Shown piece by piece: positions 36,643 to 49,511 of a DNA stretch of 64,000 nt. Within the stretch, counting starts at the first letter, position 1. Each line of letters starts with the position of its first letter. The translations under genes were made by a program, and so were the position numbers. Where the stretch lies: NCBI RefSeq assembly GCF_030143255.1, contig NZ_JARJNR010000001.1, positions 620,001 to 684,000 of the forward strand, in the 5' to 3' direction. The notes under the pieces were generated by a model. The model saw nothing but the letters and a program-made list of their open reading frames with translations. It ran no database searches and was not told the origin of the DNA. This stretch comes from Frigidibacter sp. SD6-1 (GTDB taxonomy: Bacteria; Pseudomonadota; Alphaproteobacteria; Rhodobacterales; Rhodobacteraceae).

Positions 36643-37015
36643 GGGACGGATCTTTCCGGGGAAAGTCCGGGGGCCTCTATGGTCCCAAGGCACGGTCGGC
36701 GGCGGCAGAGGAGGGTCGCGGCCCGAAATGAAGAGGCGCGCGAGGAGAGGCACGGGCCGATCCGGTCTCAGTCCACTTGCCCCCGAACGCATGAGCGAAC
36801 CGACGGCGCGGCGCGCCGTCGCACGGGTGAAGCGCTAAGACCGGACTTTATGACGGCAAGACGGGGCCTCTGATCTGTCGAGCATTGCAAGCATGGCCGA
36901 GGCAAACGTCAGGATCAAGCCGTCCCTTGCTCCACTTTCTGTCCTGAAATACTCCGGGGAGAGCGCGAGAGGGGCAGCGCCCCTCTCGCACGGGTCGGCG
37001 CCGAAGGCGACGATA
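36643..37015. other. Gene-free stretch between the DUF1062 gene and mnmA
   Basis: It holds the promoter region of the DUF1062 gene at its left end and hairpin-plus-box element copy 2 at its right end. No convincing gene is seen; plus-strand ORFs here are short and without ribosome sites. Confidence 0.6.
36933..36989 (-). terminator. Hairpin-plus-box element, copy 2, after mnmA
   Basis: A perfect 10-bp stem (36965-36974 with 36980-36989, loop CAGCG) lies just after the mnmA stop on its strand and is followed by the box CCCCGGAGTATTTCAGGA and GACAGAAAG. It lacks a T-run but is placed as a terminator. Confidence 0.65.
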
Positions 37016-38176
37016 TCAGCGGCCCTTCCAGATCCAGCCGCCGCCGAGGATGCGGCCAGTCGGACCGGCGGGCCCGGTCTGATAGAAGACGCAGGCCTGG
37101 CCGGGGCTCACCCCGTCCTCGGGGTCGAGAAGCTCGACCTCCGCCTCGGTCGCCGACAACGGCCGGATCACCGCCGGCCGGGGCGGACGGGTCGAGCGGA
37201 TCTTGACGGCGACCTGCCATTCGGCGGCACTGTCGAAGGGCTGACCGCCCAGCCAGTTCACCTCGCGCACCGGCACCACCCGGGTCGCCAGCGCCTCTTT
37301 CGGACCGACGATCACCCGCCGGCTGTCGGGATCGAGCCGCACCACATAGAGCGGGTCGCCCGTGCCGCCGACGCCCAGGCCGCGGCGCTGGCCGATCGTG
37401 TAATGGATCACGCCGCGATGCTCGCCCATCACGCGCCCGTCGAGATGCACGATCTCGCCCGGGTCGGCGGCGCCGGGGCGCAGTTTCTCGATCACCGACG
37501 CATAATTGCCGTTCGGCACGAAGCAGATGTCCTGGCTGTCGGGCTTGTCGGCGACCGACAGCCCGTATTTCGCGGCCAGTGCGCGCGTCTCGGCCTTCGA
37601 GGCGAGGTGCCCGAGCGGGAAACGCAGGAAGGAAAGCTGCTCGGGCGTCGTCGAGAAGAGAAAATAGGACTGGTCGCGATTGGCATCGGCGGCGCAATGC
37701 AGTTCCGGCCCCACGGCCCCCATCTTGCGCTGGATATAATGGCCGGTCGCCATGCAGTCTGCATCAAGCTCCTTCGCGGTGGCGAGGAGGTCCTTGAACT
37801 TGACCCGTTCGTTGCAGCGGATGCAGGGCACCGGCGTCGCCCCCGCCAGATAGGCATCTGCGAATTCCTCGATCACCGCCTCGCGGAACATGTTCTCGTA
37901 ATCGAGCACATAGTGGGGAAAGCCCATGGCCTCGGCGACGCGGCGGGCATCATGAATATCCTGACCCGCACAGCAGGCGCCCTTCTTGGCCAGCGCCGCG
38001 CCATGGTCGTAAAGCTGCAGCGTCACGCCCACCACATCGTAACCCTCGTCCTTCAGCATCGCGGCCACCACCGAACTGTCGACGCCGCCCGACATGGCGA
38101 CGACGACACGGGTATCGGCGGGGGCCTTCGCAAAGCCCAGGGAATTCAGCGGCAGGTCTTTCATCGGAACGCTCAT
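37016..38176 (-). CDS. mnmA: tRNA-specific 2-thiouridylase MnmA
   Basis: Puts sulfur on the wobble uridine (s2U34) of tRNAs for Lys, Glu and Gln. The 386-aa protein has the PP-loop SGGVDSS at 29-35, the nucleophilic cysteine region PCIRCN (Cys118/Cys121), the second catalytic cysteine in DSQDICFVP and the RGLGVGG stretch. An extra N-terminal 20 residues precede the PP-loop domain. The ATG at 38176 or the one four codons later are the likely starts; no strong ribosome site decides. The gene is divergent from sciP. Confidence 0.95.
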   Translation of the reverse strand: MSVPMKDLPLNSLGFAKAPADTRVVVAMSGGVDSSVVAAMLKDEGYDVVGVTLQLYDHGAALAKKGACCAGQDIHDARRVAEAMGFPHYVLDYENMFREAVIEEFADAYLAGATPVPCIRCNERVKFKDLLATAKELDADCMATGHYIQRKMGAVGPELHCAADANRDQSYFLFSTTPEQLSFLRFPLGHLASKAETRALAAKYGLSVADKPDSQDICFVPNGNYASVIEKLRPGAADPGEIVHLDGRVMGEHRGVIHYTIGQRRGLGVGGTGDPLYVVRLDPDSRRVIVGPKEALATRVVPVREVNWLGGQPFDSAAEWQVAVKIRSTRPPRPAVIRPLSATEAEVELLDPEDGVSPGQACVFYQTGPAGPTGRILGGGWIWKGR

Positions 38177-38294
38177 CAGGGTCCGACGGAATATAGGAAA
38201 ATTCGAAACACTCACAAGGCCGGGTTTCACCCGTCATTAAGCGAGCTTTGGGAGGCTTGTTGCCGGTGAAGAGCTGGTTTTCAGGGGGTGCCCA

Positions 38295-38573
38295 ATGTTT
38301 CTAAAGAAGATCGACGGTCCAAGGGCCGTGACGCTGCCGGATGGAACGGTGATGACGCGCGCCGACCTGCCGCCGTCCGAGACAAGGCGCTGGGTGGCAA
38401 GCCGCAAGGCGCGCGTGGTGCGCGCGGTCCAGTACGGCCTGTTGCCGCTGAAAGAGGCGCTCGACCGTTACGGGCTGTCGGAAGAGGAATTCGATCTCTG
38501 GCGCGTCGCGGTGGAGCAATATGGCGAAAAAGCCCTGAAGGTCACGGCCTTGCAAAAGTATCGCCAACTTTAG
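38295..38573 (+). CDS. sciP: CtrA inhibitor SciP (DUF1153)
   Basis: A 92-aa DNA-binding protein of the DUF1153 family. In Caulobacter SciP binds CtrA and blocks transcription of CtrA targets in G1. Family hallmarks are DGPRAVTLPDGTVMTRADLP in the first third, then a helix-turn-helix-like RRWVASRKARVVRAVQYGLL and SEEEFDLWRVAVEQYGE. A ribosome site AGGGGGT precedes the ATG. It lies 94 bp upstream of ctrA, so activator and inhibitor are adjacent. Confidence 0.93.
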   Translation: MFLKKIDGPRAVTLPDGTVMTRADLPPSETRRWVASRKARVVRAVQYGLLPLKEALDRYGLSEEEFDLWRVAVEQYGEKALKVTALQKYRQL

Positions 38574-38612
38574 GTTGCATTTTCATATTTGAATGCGTCG
38601 GTAACGTGTGAT

Positions 38613-38636
38613 TAACCATTTATGCCCATGGTTAAG
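38613..38636. promoter_or_regulatory. Palindromic TTAA element upstream of ctrA, candidate CtrA/SciP site
   Basis: TTAACCAT (38613-38620) and ATGGTTAA (38629-38636) form an exact 8-bp inverted repeat with an 8-bp spacer, about 32 bp ahead of the ctrA ATG. TTAACC half sites are the core of CtrA boxes (TTAA-N7-TTAA), although the arrangement here is inverted rather than direct. Confidence 0.55.
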
Positions 38637-38667
38637 GTAATGAAGGCTTTAACGCGGAGTGCGGCGC

Positions 38668-39381
38668 ATGAGAATTTTGCTGGTAGAAGACGATCCCACC
38701 ACTTCCCGCAGCATCGAATTGATGCTGACGCATGCGAACCTGAACGTCTATTGTACCGATCTGGGCGAGGAAGGGATCGATCTCGCAAAGCTTTATGACT
38801 ACGATCTGATCCTTCTCGATCTGAACCTGCCCGACATGAACGGGCACGAGGTTCTGCGCCAGCTCCGCCTGTCGAAGATCGCCACGCCCATCCTGATTCT
38901 GTCGGGCGCCGACGACACGGAAAACAAGATCCGCGGCTTCGGCTTCGGCGCCGACGATTATCTGACCAAGCCTTTCCACCGGGAGGAACTGGTGGCGCGC
39001 ATCCATGCGATCATCCGCCGCTCGAAAGGTCACGCCCAGTCGATCATCCGCACCGGCCATATCAATGTGAACCTCGATGCCAAGACCGTGGATGTCGACG
39101 GGCTGCCGGTGCATCTGACCGGCAAGGAATATCAGATGCTGGAGCTTCTGAGCCTGCGCAAGGGCACGACGCTCACCAAGGAGATGTTCCTAAACCACCT
39201 CTATGGCGGCATGGACGAGCCGGAACTGAAGATCATCGACGTGTTCATCTGCAAGCTCAGAAAGAAGCTCGCCGAGGCCACGGGAGGCGAGAATTATATC
39301 GAGACGGTTTGGGGGCGGGGCTATGTGCTGCGCGAGCCCCATCCGCATGACATGGACCGGCGGGTCGCCGTCGGCGCCTGA
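38668..39381 (+). CDS. ctrA: Cell cycle response regulator CtrA
   Basis: OmpR-type response regulator that in alphaproteobacteria controls cell cycle, motility and, in Rhodobacterales, gene-transfer-agent and flagellar genes. In 237 aa the receiver carries Asp8/Asp9 and phospho-Asp51 (LLDLNLP), Lys in [10 protein letters not shown], and a winged-helix effector domain follows ([14 protein letters not shown] to [11 protein letters not shown]). The ATG at 38668 follows GCGGAGTGCGGCGC; a GTG three codons earlier is possible. The chain ends AVGA, a little different from the Ala-Ala tail used for ClpXP turnover in Caulobacter. Confidence 0.96.
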   Translation: MRILLVEDDPTTSRSIELMLTHANLNVYCTDLGEEGIDLAKLYDYDLILLDLNLPDMNGHEVLRQLRLSKIATPILILSGADDTENKIRGFGFGADDYLTKPFHREELVARIHAIIRRSKGHAQSIIRTGHINVNLDAKTVDVDGLPVHLTGKEYQMLELLSLRKGTTLTKEMFLNHLYGGMDEPELKIIDVFICKLRKKLAEATGGENYIETVWGRGYVLREPHPHDMDRRVAVGA

Positions 39382-39762
39382 GAGATCGGAGCGGTTCAGC
39401 ACGGCGGCAGGCACCAGCCGAGGCAAAGGGCGGTTCCCTAGGCGTCGGGGGCCGCCCATGTCCCGTGCACGACGTAGCGTGGACCGCTCGCTATGGCCAG
39501 GGATCAAACGGGCCAACCAGCCCGCCTCGCGGCAGAACGGCCAGGTCTTGGCTGCGGGAAAAGCGAGAACCGATCCGTTGCATCGATCGCACCACGATCT
39601 CGGGTCGGACGTCCGTCCCCGGGCCTGACGCCCAAGATCCATCCTCGCGTGTGACGCGCCCCGAGATCATGGATCGCGACGGGCGCCTGTCGGCATGTCG
39701 GGCCGCTGCGCGCTGGCCGAAGACCGGCTCCCGAACCGATGTTTCAATGCCTCGCGCGTGTT
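39382..39762. other. Gene-free stretch after ctrA
   Basis: Both strands hold only weak ORFs without ribosome sites. No tRNA, small RNA fold or repeat could be recognised by eye. It may contain degraded coding sequence or an unrecognised small RNA. Confidence 0.5.
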
Positions 39763-39981
39763 TTATGTCGGGTTGCGGGCGCTTGCCCCTCGGTCACAGT
39801 CCGCGCGCCACGCGTTCACTTCGCGCAGGCAGGCAGCAAAGGTGGCATGGCCGATCAGGCCCGCGGTTCCCGCGAGAGAGTAGGCACCCACTGCCACCAG
39901 AAAACCTTGCCCGAACAGGAGACAGATCGCGCCGGCGACCATACCCACGACCGAACCTGCGAGAACCGAACCCATGATCAT
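39763..39981 (-). CDS. Small hydrophobic hypothetical protein (72 aa)
   Basis: Not recognised. Residues about 5-50 are two closely spaced Gly/Ala-rich hydrophobic segments (GSVLAGSVVGMVAGAICLLF and LVAVGAYSLAGTAGLIG), so it is probably a small inner-membrane protein, with a charged Cys-containing tail. The ATG at 39981 overlaps the stop of the preceding gene (ATGA), which supports both genes; a second ATG lies two codons on. It is likely co-expressed with the basic 53-aa protein. Confidence 0.65.
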   Translation of the reverse strand: MIMGSVLAGSVVGMVAGAICLLFGQGFLVAVGAYSLAGTAGLIGHATFAACLREVNAWRADCDRGASARNPT

Positions 39982-40139
39982 CTGAGCACCTTCATAGCAA
40001 TGACACAGCCAGTCGGATAGCGCCGGTCATCGGCCGACGCGCGCACACGGGCCCTGGTGAGGACGCGCCGCTTCCTGCCCTGCAGCTTTCCAAGTGCGGC
40101 GAGGCGGCCGAGGCGGGCTTTCTCAAGAAGTTGCGCCAT
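39978..40139 (-). CDS. Small basic hypothetical protein (53 aa)
   Basis: Not recognised. The ATG at 40139 has a ribosome site GGAG (CGGAGACAAAA) and the product is strongly basic (LEKARLGRLAALGKLQGRKRRVL), with a helical first half. Its TGA overlaps the start of the hydrophobic 72-aa gene as ATGA. A nucleic-acid- or membrane-surface-binding role would fit the charge, but there is no homology to name. Confidence 0.55.
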   Translation of the reverse strand: MAQLLEKARLGRLAALGKLQGRKRRVLTRARVRASADDRRYPTGCVIAMKVLR

Positions 40140-44656
<4,517 letters not shown>

Positions 44657-44661
44657 GGTTT

Positions 44662-44686
44662 GTTCGCGAATGTTCTTAAAAAGTTC
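44662..44686. promoter_or_regulatory. Alphaproteobacterial LexA (SOS) box upstream of the 39-aa gene
   Basis: GTTC-TTAAAAA-GTTC at 44672-44686 is an exact match to the alphaproteobacterial SOS box GTTC-N7-GTTC. A further GTTC at 44662-44665 stands six bases before it. The box lies 54 bp upstream of the small gene's ATG. Confidence 0.75.
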
Positions 44687-44740
44687 TTTACACCGGTCGA
44701 TCTATGTGAGAACAAAAGAGCAACAAGGATGGAGGAACCG

Positions 44741-44860
44741 ATGCGAGACCTGAAAGCCGCCTTTTCCCGCTCTCACGGAACCATGCTGGTGGATGCGGCG
44801 GGCCTCGTCTCGCTGGTCGCCATGCTGATCGTCGGCCTTCATCTGCCTGACCTGATCTGA
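44741..44860 (+). CDS. Small single-span membrane protein (39 aa), probably SOS controlled
   Basis: The 39-codon ORF has a near-ideal ribosome site (GGAGG five bases ahead of the ATG). The product has a short positively charged head (MRDLKAAFSRSHG) and one hydrophobic helix (about 15-36: MLVDAAGLVSLVAMLIVGLH) and ends LPDLI. By the positive-inside rule the N-terminus stays in the cytoplasm. A consensus SOS box lies upstream and a strong terminator 95 bp downstream, so it is a separate unit. The design recalls Caulobacter SidA, a 29-aa membrane inhibitor of division made on DNA damage; homology is not shown. A start at 44729 adding four residues is less likely. Confidence 0.7.
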   Translation: MRDLKAAFSRSHGTMLVDAAGLVSLVAMLIVGLHLPDLI

Positions 44861-44955
44861 CCCTGCCCAAGCGGTCTTTCCGTGGGTCTGCCTGTCCCGC
44901 AGTGATACCCCCGGGTCGATCCCCAGTCGGCCCTGTCCCCGGTAACCGCAGACTG

Positions 44956-44990
44956 CCGCCGTGTCCCCGTCGGGACACGGCGGTTTTTTT
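44956..44990 (+). terminator. Rho-independent terminator of the 39-aa gene
   Basis: A perfect 12-bp stem (44956-44967 with 44972-44983), loop CGTC, is followed by seven T. It is the best intrinsic terminator in the window. Confidence 0.92.
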
Positions 44991-44998
44991 CATGAAGA

Positions 44999-45050
44999 GC
45001 GGGAGGGCGCCGCCCTCCCGCACCCTCCCGGAGTATTTCGGGACAGAAAG
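44999..45050 (+). repeat. Hairpin-plus-box element, copy 3
   Basis: A 9-bp stem (44999-45007 with 45013-45021, loop CGCCG) is followed by CTCCCGGAGTATTTCGGGACAGAAAG (45025-45050, given in two pieces: CTCCCGGAGTATTT and CGGGACAGAAAG). It sits just beyond the terminator above and ends 5 bp from the convergent Fe-S scaffold gene. Confidence 0.65.
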
Positions 45051-45054
45051 TGGA

Positions 45055-45489
45055 TCAGTGGGTTTTCGATAAGGCGTCGGCGGTTGCCTCCAGCACCAGC
45101 AGGATCGAGGCGTGGCGATTGGCATAGTCGCGGGCGGGTGTCAGCACCTCGTAGCCGTCGAAGGGAGGGGACGGGATGGGGCCGTTCTCCTTCAGCATCG
45201 CCTTCAACTCGTCGCGGGCCTTCAGGACCTCGGCCTCGCTTCGCCCGATCATTTCTGCCCCGGCGATCGCCGCCGAAGCCTGGCCAAGCGCGCAGGCCTT
45301 CACATCCTGTCCGAAACGCGTGATGCGTCCGTCCTTCAGCGACAGATCGACGGTGACGGTGGAGCCGCAGAGAGGCGAGCGGCGCATGGCGGTCGCGTCG
45401 GGGAGGTCGAGCCGCTCGGCATGGGGAATGTCGGCGGCCAGTGCCAGGATGCGCTGCGAATAGAGTTTGATGAGATCGGTTTCGCTCAT
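45055..45489 (-). CDS. NifU/SufU-like Fe-S cluster assembly scaffold protein
   Basis: A 144-aa protein of the IscU/SufU N-terminal scaffold fold, common in Rhodobacterales. Two of the three usual cluster cysteines are seen, Cys41 in RSPLCGST and Cys66 in VKACALGQASAA. In the place of the third (family pattern R-x-x-C near the C-terminus) it has RHAS, so that cysteine is missing. The ATG at 45489 is chosen because the upstream in-frame extension overlaps hisI. It is divergent from hisI over 63 bp. Function as a scaffold is uncertain for this reason. Confidence 0.8.
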   Translation of the reverse strand: MSETDLIKLYSQRILALAADIPHAERLDLPDATAMRRSPLCGSTVTVDLSLKDGRITRFGQDVKACALGQASAAIAGAEMIGRSEAEVLKARDELKAMLKENGPIPSPPFDGYEVLTPARDYANRHASILLVLEATADALSKTH

Positions 45490-45552
45490 TTGCCCCGCCC
45501 GTGGTTTGGCCCTAAAGATAGAGACCGCCACCGGGAAATCAACGAGACCAAG

Positions 45553-45915
45553 ATGCAATTTGACGCGACCACACTTCGCTACGATGCGGCCGGGCTTCTG
45601 CCGGTGATCGCGCAGGATCACGCGTCGGGCGAGGTCTTGATGCTGGCCTGGATGAACGCGGACGCGGTCGCGCGCACGCTTCAGACCGGCCGCGTCACCT
45701 ATTGGTCGCGCTCGCGCCAGTCCTTCTGGGTGAAGGGCGAAAGTTCCGGCCATGTCCAGAAACTGGTCGAGATGCGCCTCGATTGCGACCGCGATTGCCT
45801 GCTTGTGCTGGTCGAACAGACTGGTCCGGCCTGCCATACCGACCGGCGGACCTGTTTCTACACGGCGCTGCGGGACGGGGCAGAGGTGGAGCTGATGGCG
45901 CCGGAGGCGGGGTAA
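45553..45915 (+). CDS. hisI: Phosphoribosyl-AMP cyclohydrolase
   Basis: Third step of histidine synthesis: opens the adenine ring of PR-AMP. The 120-aa single-domain enzyme (not fused to HisE) shows LAWMNADAV, TYWSRSRQSFWVKGESSG, the metal-binding DCDRD with Cys78, and Cys94 and Cys101 in GPACHTDRRTCFY. The start is the ATG at 45553. It ends 6 bp before the convergent usg gene. Confidence 0.96.
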   Translation: MQFDATTLRYDAAGLLPVIAQDHASGEVLMLAWMNADAVARTLQTGRVTYWSRSRQSFWVKGESSGHVQKLVEMRLDCDRDCLLVLVEQTGPACHTDRRTCFYTALRDGAEVELMAPEAG

Positions 45916-45921
45916 CCGGCA

Positions 45922-46203
45922 TCAGTTCAGGTAGAACTCGCCCGTGACATTCCGCCAGTCGCCGGGGCGGATCAGCTTGCGATGGGTGAAGCGCACGGAA
46001 TGCAAGGGCCCTTCGATCTTTTCCTGCCAGAATTCGATGAACTGGAAGAGTTCCGGATAGTCGGGCGCCAGATCATATTCCTGCCAGATGAAGCTGTTGA
46101 GCACATGGCGATGGTCCGGCATTCGGTAGAAAAGCTCTGCCGTGGTCAGGCCGTAGCCCCTGAGCATCAGTTCGGTTTCCGCCGCCGGTCCCGCTGCACG
46201 CAT
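45922..46203 (-). CDS. usg: Usg-family protein
   Basis: A 93-aa protein that resembles the alphaproteobacterial Usg family, first found near tryptophan genes; function unknown. Typical sequence features are LRGYGLTTAELFYRMPDH, the aromatic stretch FIWQEYDLAPDYPEL and WQEKIEGPLHSVRFTH. The ATG at 46203 follows GGAGGGTTCG, a perfect ribosome site. It is divergent from gyrA over 189 bp. Confidence 0.85.
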   Translation of the reverse strand: MRAAGPAAETELMLRGYGLTTAELFYRMPDHRHVLNSFIWQEYDLAPDYPELFQFIEFWQEKIEGPLHSVRFTHRKLIRPGDWRNVTGEFYLN

Positions 46204-46318
46204 CGAACCCTCCTTCGCGCGCTTTTCCGAAAGGATAATTGCCGAAGGTTACTTTCAAATAAAATCAAAACCTTGACAGGAATCCGGCAGGATGGCGCCT
46301 CGCGCGCGCCCGCGCGCC

Positions 46319-46348
46319 TTGCACCCCAGAGATGGGATGAAGTATAGT
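46319..46348 (+). promoter_or_regulatory. Likely sigma-70-type promoter of gyrA
   Basis: TTGCAC (46319-46324), an 18-bp spacer and TATAGT (46343-46348), each one or two bases from consensus, lie 45 bp before the gyrA start. Confidence 0.65.
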
Positions 46349-46392
46349 GCCGGACAACAATATCTAGTCAATAAAAAGGCCTGGGCAGTCAC

Positions 46393-49119
46393 GTGACCGA
46401 CGAACCGGAAGTTCCTGAAAACGCTGAAGATTCTCATCCCCGCATGTTCCATGCCGGGCCCTCGGTCGCCATCGAGGAGGAGATGAAGACCGCCTATCTC
46501 GATTACGCGATGAGCGTGATCGTAAGCCGCGCGATCCCCGACCTGCGCGACGGGCTGAAGCCGGTGCACCGCCGCATCCTTTATGCGATGTACGAGACGG
46601 GCAATACCCACGACAAGCCCTACCGCAAGTCGGCGCGTCCGGTAGGCGACGTGATGGGGAAATATCACCCCCATGGCGATGCGGCGATCTATGATGCGCT
46701 GGTGCGGATGGCGCAGGATTTTTCCATGTCCGTGCCGCTTCTGGACGGGCAGGGCAACTTCGGCTCGATGGACGGCGATAACGCCGCCGCCATGCGCTAT
46801 ACCGAGGTCCGGATGGAGAAGGTGGCAGCCTCGCTTCTCGATGATATCGAGAAGGAGACGGTCGACTTTCAGGACAATTACGACGGCAAGGACCGCGAGC
46901 CGACCGTTCTGCCGGCCCGCTTCCCGAACATGCTGGTCAATGGCGCGGGTGGCATCGCCGTCGGCATGGCGACGAACATACCGCCCCATAACCTCGGCGA
47001 GGTCATCGACGGCACGCTCGCGCTGATCGAGAACCCCGATCTGTCCATGGAAGCGCTGATGGAGATCATCCCCGCGCCGGATTTCCCGACGGGCGGGCTG
47101 ATCCTCGGCCGGTCGGGCGCGCGCAAGGCCTATCTGGAGGGTCGCGGTTCGGTGATCATCCGCGCCAAGACCCGGGTCGAGGAGATCCGCAAGGACCGCT
47201 TCGCCATCGTCGTCGACGAGATCCCCTATCAGGTGAACAAGGCCACGATGATCGAAAAGATCGCGGAACTGGTGCGCGACAAGAAGATCGAGGGCATCGC
47301 CCATGTGCAGGACGAATCTGACCGCGTCGGCGTGCGGGTCGTCGTCGAACTGAAACGCGATGCGACGGCAGAGGTGGTGCTGAACCAGCTTTTCCGCTTC
47401 ACGCCGCTGCAGACCTCGTTCGGCTGCAACATGCTGGCCCTGAACGGCGGACGGCCGGAGCAGCTGACGCTGAGGGATTTCCTCACCAATTTCATCAGCT
47501 TCCGCGAGGAGGTTGTCGCGCGCCGCACCGCGTTCGAGCTGAAGAAGGCCCGCGAGCGCAGCCATATCCTGTGCGGTCTGGCCGTGGCCGTCTCGAACGT
47601 CGACGAGGTGGTGCAGACCATCCGCTCCTCCGCCGACCCGGCCGAAGCGCGCGAACGGCTGATGACCCGGCGCTGGCCCGCCCATGACATCGCGCCCTAT
47701 ATCCGGCTGATCGACGATCCGACCCACAAGATGAACGAGGACGGGACCTACAATCTGTCGGAAACCCAGGCCCGTGCCATCCTCGACTTGCGCCTGCAGC
47801 GCCTGACGGCGATCGGCGTCAAGGAAGTGACGGACGAGCTGGAAGAACTGGCAGCCAAGATCAAGGACTACCTCGCCATCCTCGGCTCGCGCGAGCGGAT
47901 CATGGAGATCATCGGCAACGAGCTTCGCGAGGTGCGCGCCGCCTTCGCCGAGCCGCGCCGTACCGAGATCGTCGATTGGGCGGGCGATCTGGAAGACGAG
48001 GACCTGATCGAGCGCGAGGATATGGTCGTCACCATCACCAGCGGAGGCTATATCAAGCGCACGCCGCTCGCCGAATTCCGCGCGCAGCGCCGGGGCGGCA
48101 AGGGCCTTGCCTCGATGCAGACCAAGGAAGACGATGTGGTCACATCGCTTTTCGTCGCGAACACCCATACCCAGCTTCTGTTCTTCACCACCGATGGCAT
48201 GGTCTACAAGCTGAAGACCTGGCGCCTGCCGCTCGCTGGGCGCAATGCCAAGGGCAAGGCGATCGTCAATATCCTGCCGATCGTGCAGGGCGTGACAATC
48301 GCCGCGATCATGCCCGTGGACGTGCCGGAGGAGGAGTGGGACGATCTGCAGATTTTCTTCGCTACTTCCGAAGGCGACGTGCGCCGCAATGCGCTTTCGG
48401 ATTTCACCAATGTCATGCGCAACGGCAAGATCGCGATGAAGTTGCCCGAAGGCGTGAGCCTCGTGAATGCGCGCATCTGCGACGAAAATGACGATGTGAT
48501 GCTTGTGACAGAGATGGGTCGCGCGATCCGCTTCCCGACGACCGAGGTGCGTGTCTTCAAGGGGCGCGATTCGACCGGGGTGCGCGGCATCCGACTGGCG
48601 GCCGGTGACTCTGTCGTCTCGATGTCGGTCATCCGCCACTTCGAGGCCGACCCGGCCGAACGCGCGGCCTATCTCAAACAGCGCCGCCTGATGGCGGGGG
48701 CTTTGGAGGATGAGGTCGAGGATGACGAGGAAGAGGCGGTCGAAGGCGGCCAGCTGTCGCCCGAACGCTATGCCGAAATGTCGGCGGCCGAGGATCTGAT
48801 CCTGACCGTCACCGCCTCGGGCCTCGGCAAGCTTTCCTCCTCGCACGATTATCCGGTGCGCGGGCGCGGCGGCCAGGGGGTGAAGGCAATCAGCCAGGGC
48901 TCGCGCGGCGGGCGGCTCATCGCCTGCTTCCCGGTAGAGGGCGACGATCAGGTGATGCTCGTCACCTCCACGGGCCAGTCGATCCGCTGCCCGGTCGAGG
49001 GGATTTCCTTCCGCTCGCGCTCGGCGGGCGGGGTGAAGGTCTTCGACACCGGCGCGGATGAGGAAGTGGTGTCGGTCGCCCATGTCGCGGGCGAGGGCGC
49101 GGAGGAAGAGGCGGAGTGA
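46393..49119 (+). CDS. gyrA: DNA gyrase subunit A
   Basis: Breakage-reunion subunit of gyrase, 908 aa. Catalytic Tyr136 sits in [10 protein letters not shown]; the quinolone-determining region reads [19 protein letters not shown], with Ala97 where E. coli has Ser83 and Asp101 where it has Asp87. The C-terminal half has the six-blade pinwheel, with the GyrA-box candidate RRGGKG; an acidic insert (about 775-795, [15 protein letters not shown]) interrupts the C-terminal domain and the tail is acidic too. The start is a GTG at 46393. Confidence 0.97.
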   Translation: MTDEPEVPENAEDSHPRMFHAGPSVAIEEEMKTAYLDYAMSVIVSRAIPDLRDGLKPVHRRILYAMYETGNTHDKPYRKSARPVGDVMGKYHPHGDAAIYDALVRMAQDFSMSVPLLDGQGNFGSMDGDNAAAMRYTEVRMEKVAASLLDDIEKETVDFQDNYDGKDREPTVLPARFPNMLVNGAGGIAVGMATNIPPHNLGEVIDGTLALIENPDLSMEALMEIIPAPDFPTGGLILGRSGARKAYLEGRGSVIIRAKTRVEEIRKDRFAIVVDEIPYQVNKATMIEKIAELVRDKKIEGIAHVQDESDRVGVRVVVELKRDATAEVVLNQLFRFTPLQTSFGCNMLALNGGRPEQLTLRDFLTNFISFREEVVARRTAFELKKARERSHILCGLAVAVSNVDEVVQTIRSSADPAEARERLMTRRWPAHDIAPYIRLIDDPTHKMNEDGTYNLSETQARAILDLRLQRLTAIGVKEVTDELEELAAKIKDYLAILGSRERIMEIIGNELREVRAAFAEPRRTEIVDWAGDLEDEDLIEREDMVVTITSGGYIKRTPLAEFRAQRRGGKGLASMQTKEDDVVTSLFVANTHTQLLFFTTDGMVYKLKTWRLPLAGRNAKGKAIVNILPIVQGVTIAAIMPVDVPEEEWDDLQIFFATSEGDVRRNALSDFTNVMRNGKIAMKLPEGVSLVNARICDENDDVMLVTEMGRAIRFPTTEVRVFKGRDSTGVRGIRLAAGDSVVSMSVIRHFEADPAERAAYLKQRRLMAGALEDEVEDDEEEAVEGGQLSPERYAEMSAAEDLILTVTASGLGKLSSSHDYPVRGRGGQGVKAISQGSRGGRLIACFPVEGDDQVMLVTSTGQSIRCPVEGISFRSRSAGGVKVFDTGADEEVVSVAHVAGEGAEEEAE

Positions 49120-49269
49120 TCCGCCCTTTTCCGGCCCGGTTGCGCGTCATGAAGAGATGCCGATTTTGACACATTCTTAACCTACTGCCGCCAGACTCAC
49201 CTTCAAGACTGGGCATAACGGGCGGCGGTCTTGGGAAGGGCGCCGTCCCCGGGCAACAAGGGGAAGGTC

Positions 49270-49473
49270 ATGGCATATACCGATCTCGCGGGTCGCATCG
49301 GCGAAACCAAACGGGAAGAGGGCGCGCTGCGCCGGTTCCTGGCGACGTTTTTCGCGGCGCGGTCGGACCGGACGGTGACCGGCCCGGAACCTCGCAAGCT
49401 TGCAGGCCCGGTGCCCGGCGATGCCCGCGCCCGGGGCTACCTTGACGACCTCGACATCGAAGTCGGCTTCTGA
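49270..49473 (+). CDS. Small hypothetical protein (67 aa)
   Basis: Not recognised. The ATG at 49270 follows a good ribosome site AAGGGGAAGGTC. The product has a basic, amphipathic first half (TKREEGALRRFLATFFAARSDR) and an acidic end (YLDDLDIEVGF), with no membrane segment. It lies between gyrA and trmFO, 38 bp before the latter. Codon choice matches the flanking genes. Confidence 0.6.
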   Translation: MAYTDLAGRIGETKREEGALRRFLATFFAARSDRTVTGPEPRKLAGPVPGDARARGYLDDLDIEVGF

Positions 49474-49511
49474 GGCTTTTCTTCGCCGCCGTCATCGTCT
49501 AATCCGCGCGC

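Noticed and set aside
46255-49083. A 942-codon minus-strand open frame opposite gyrA
   Set aside because: Same cause; gyrA has every expected motif on the plus strand, and the antisense translation has low-complexity His/Arg composition.
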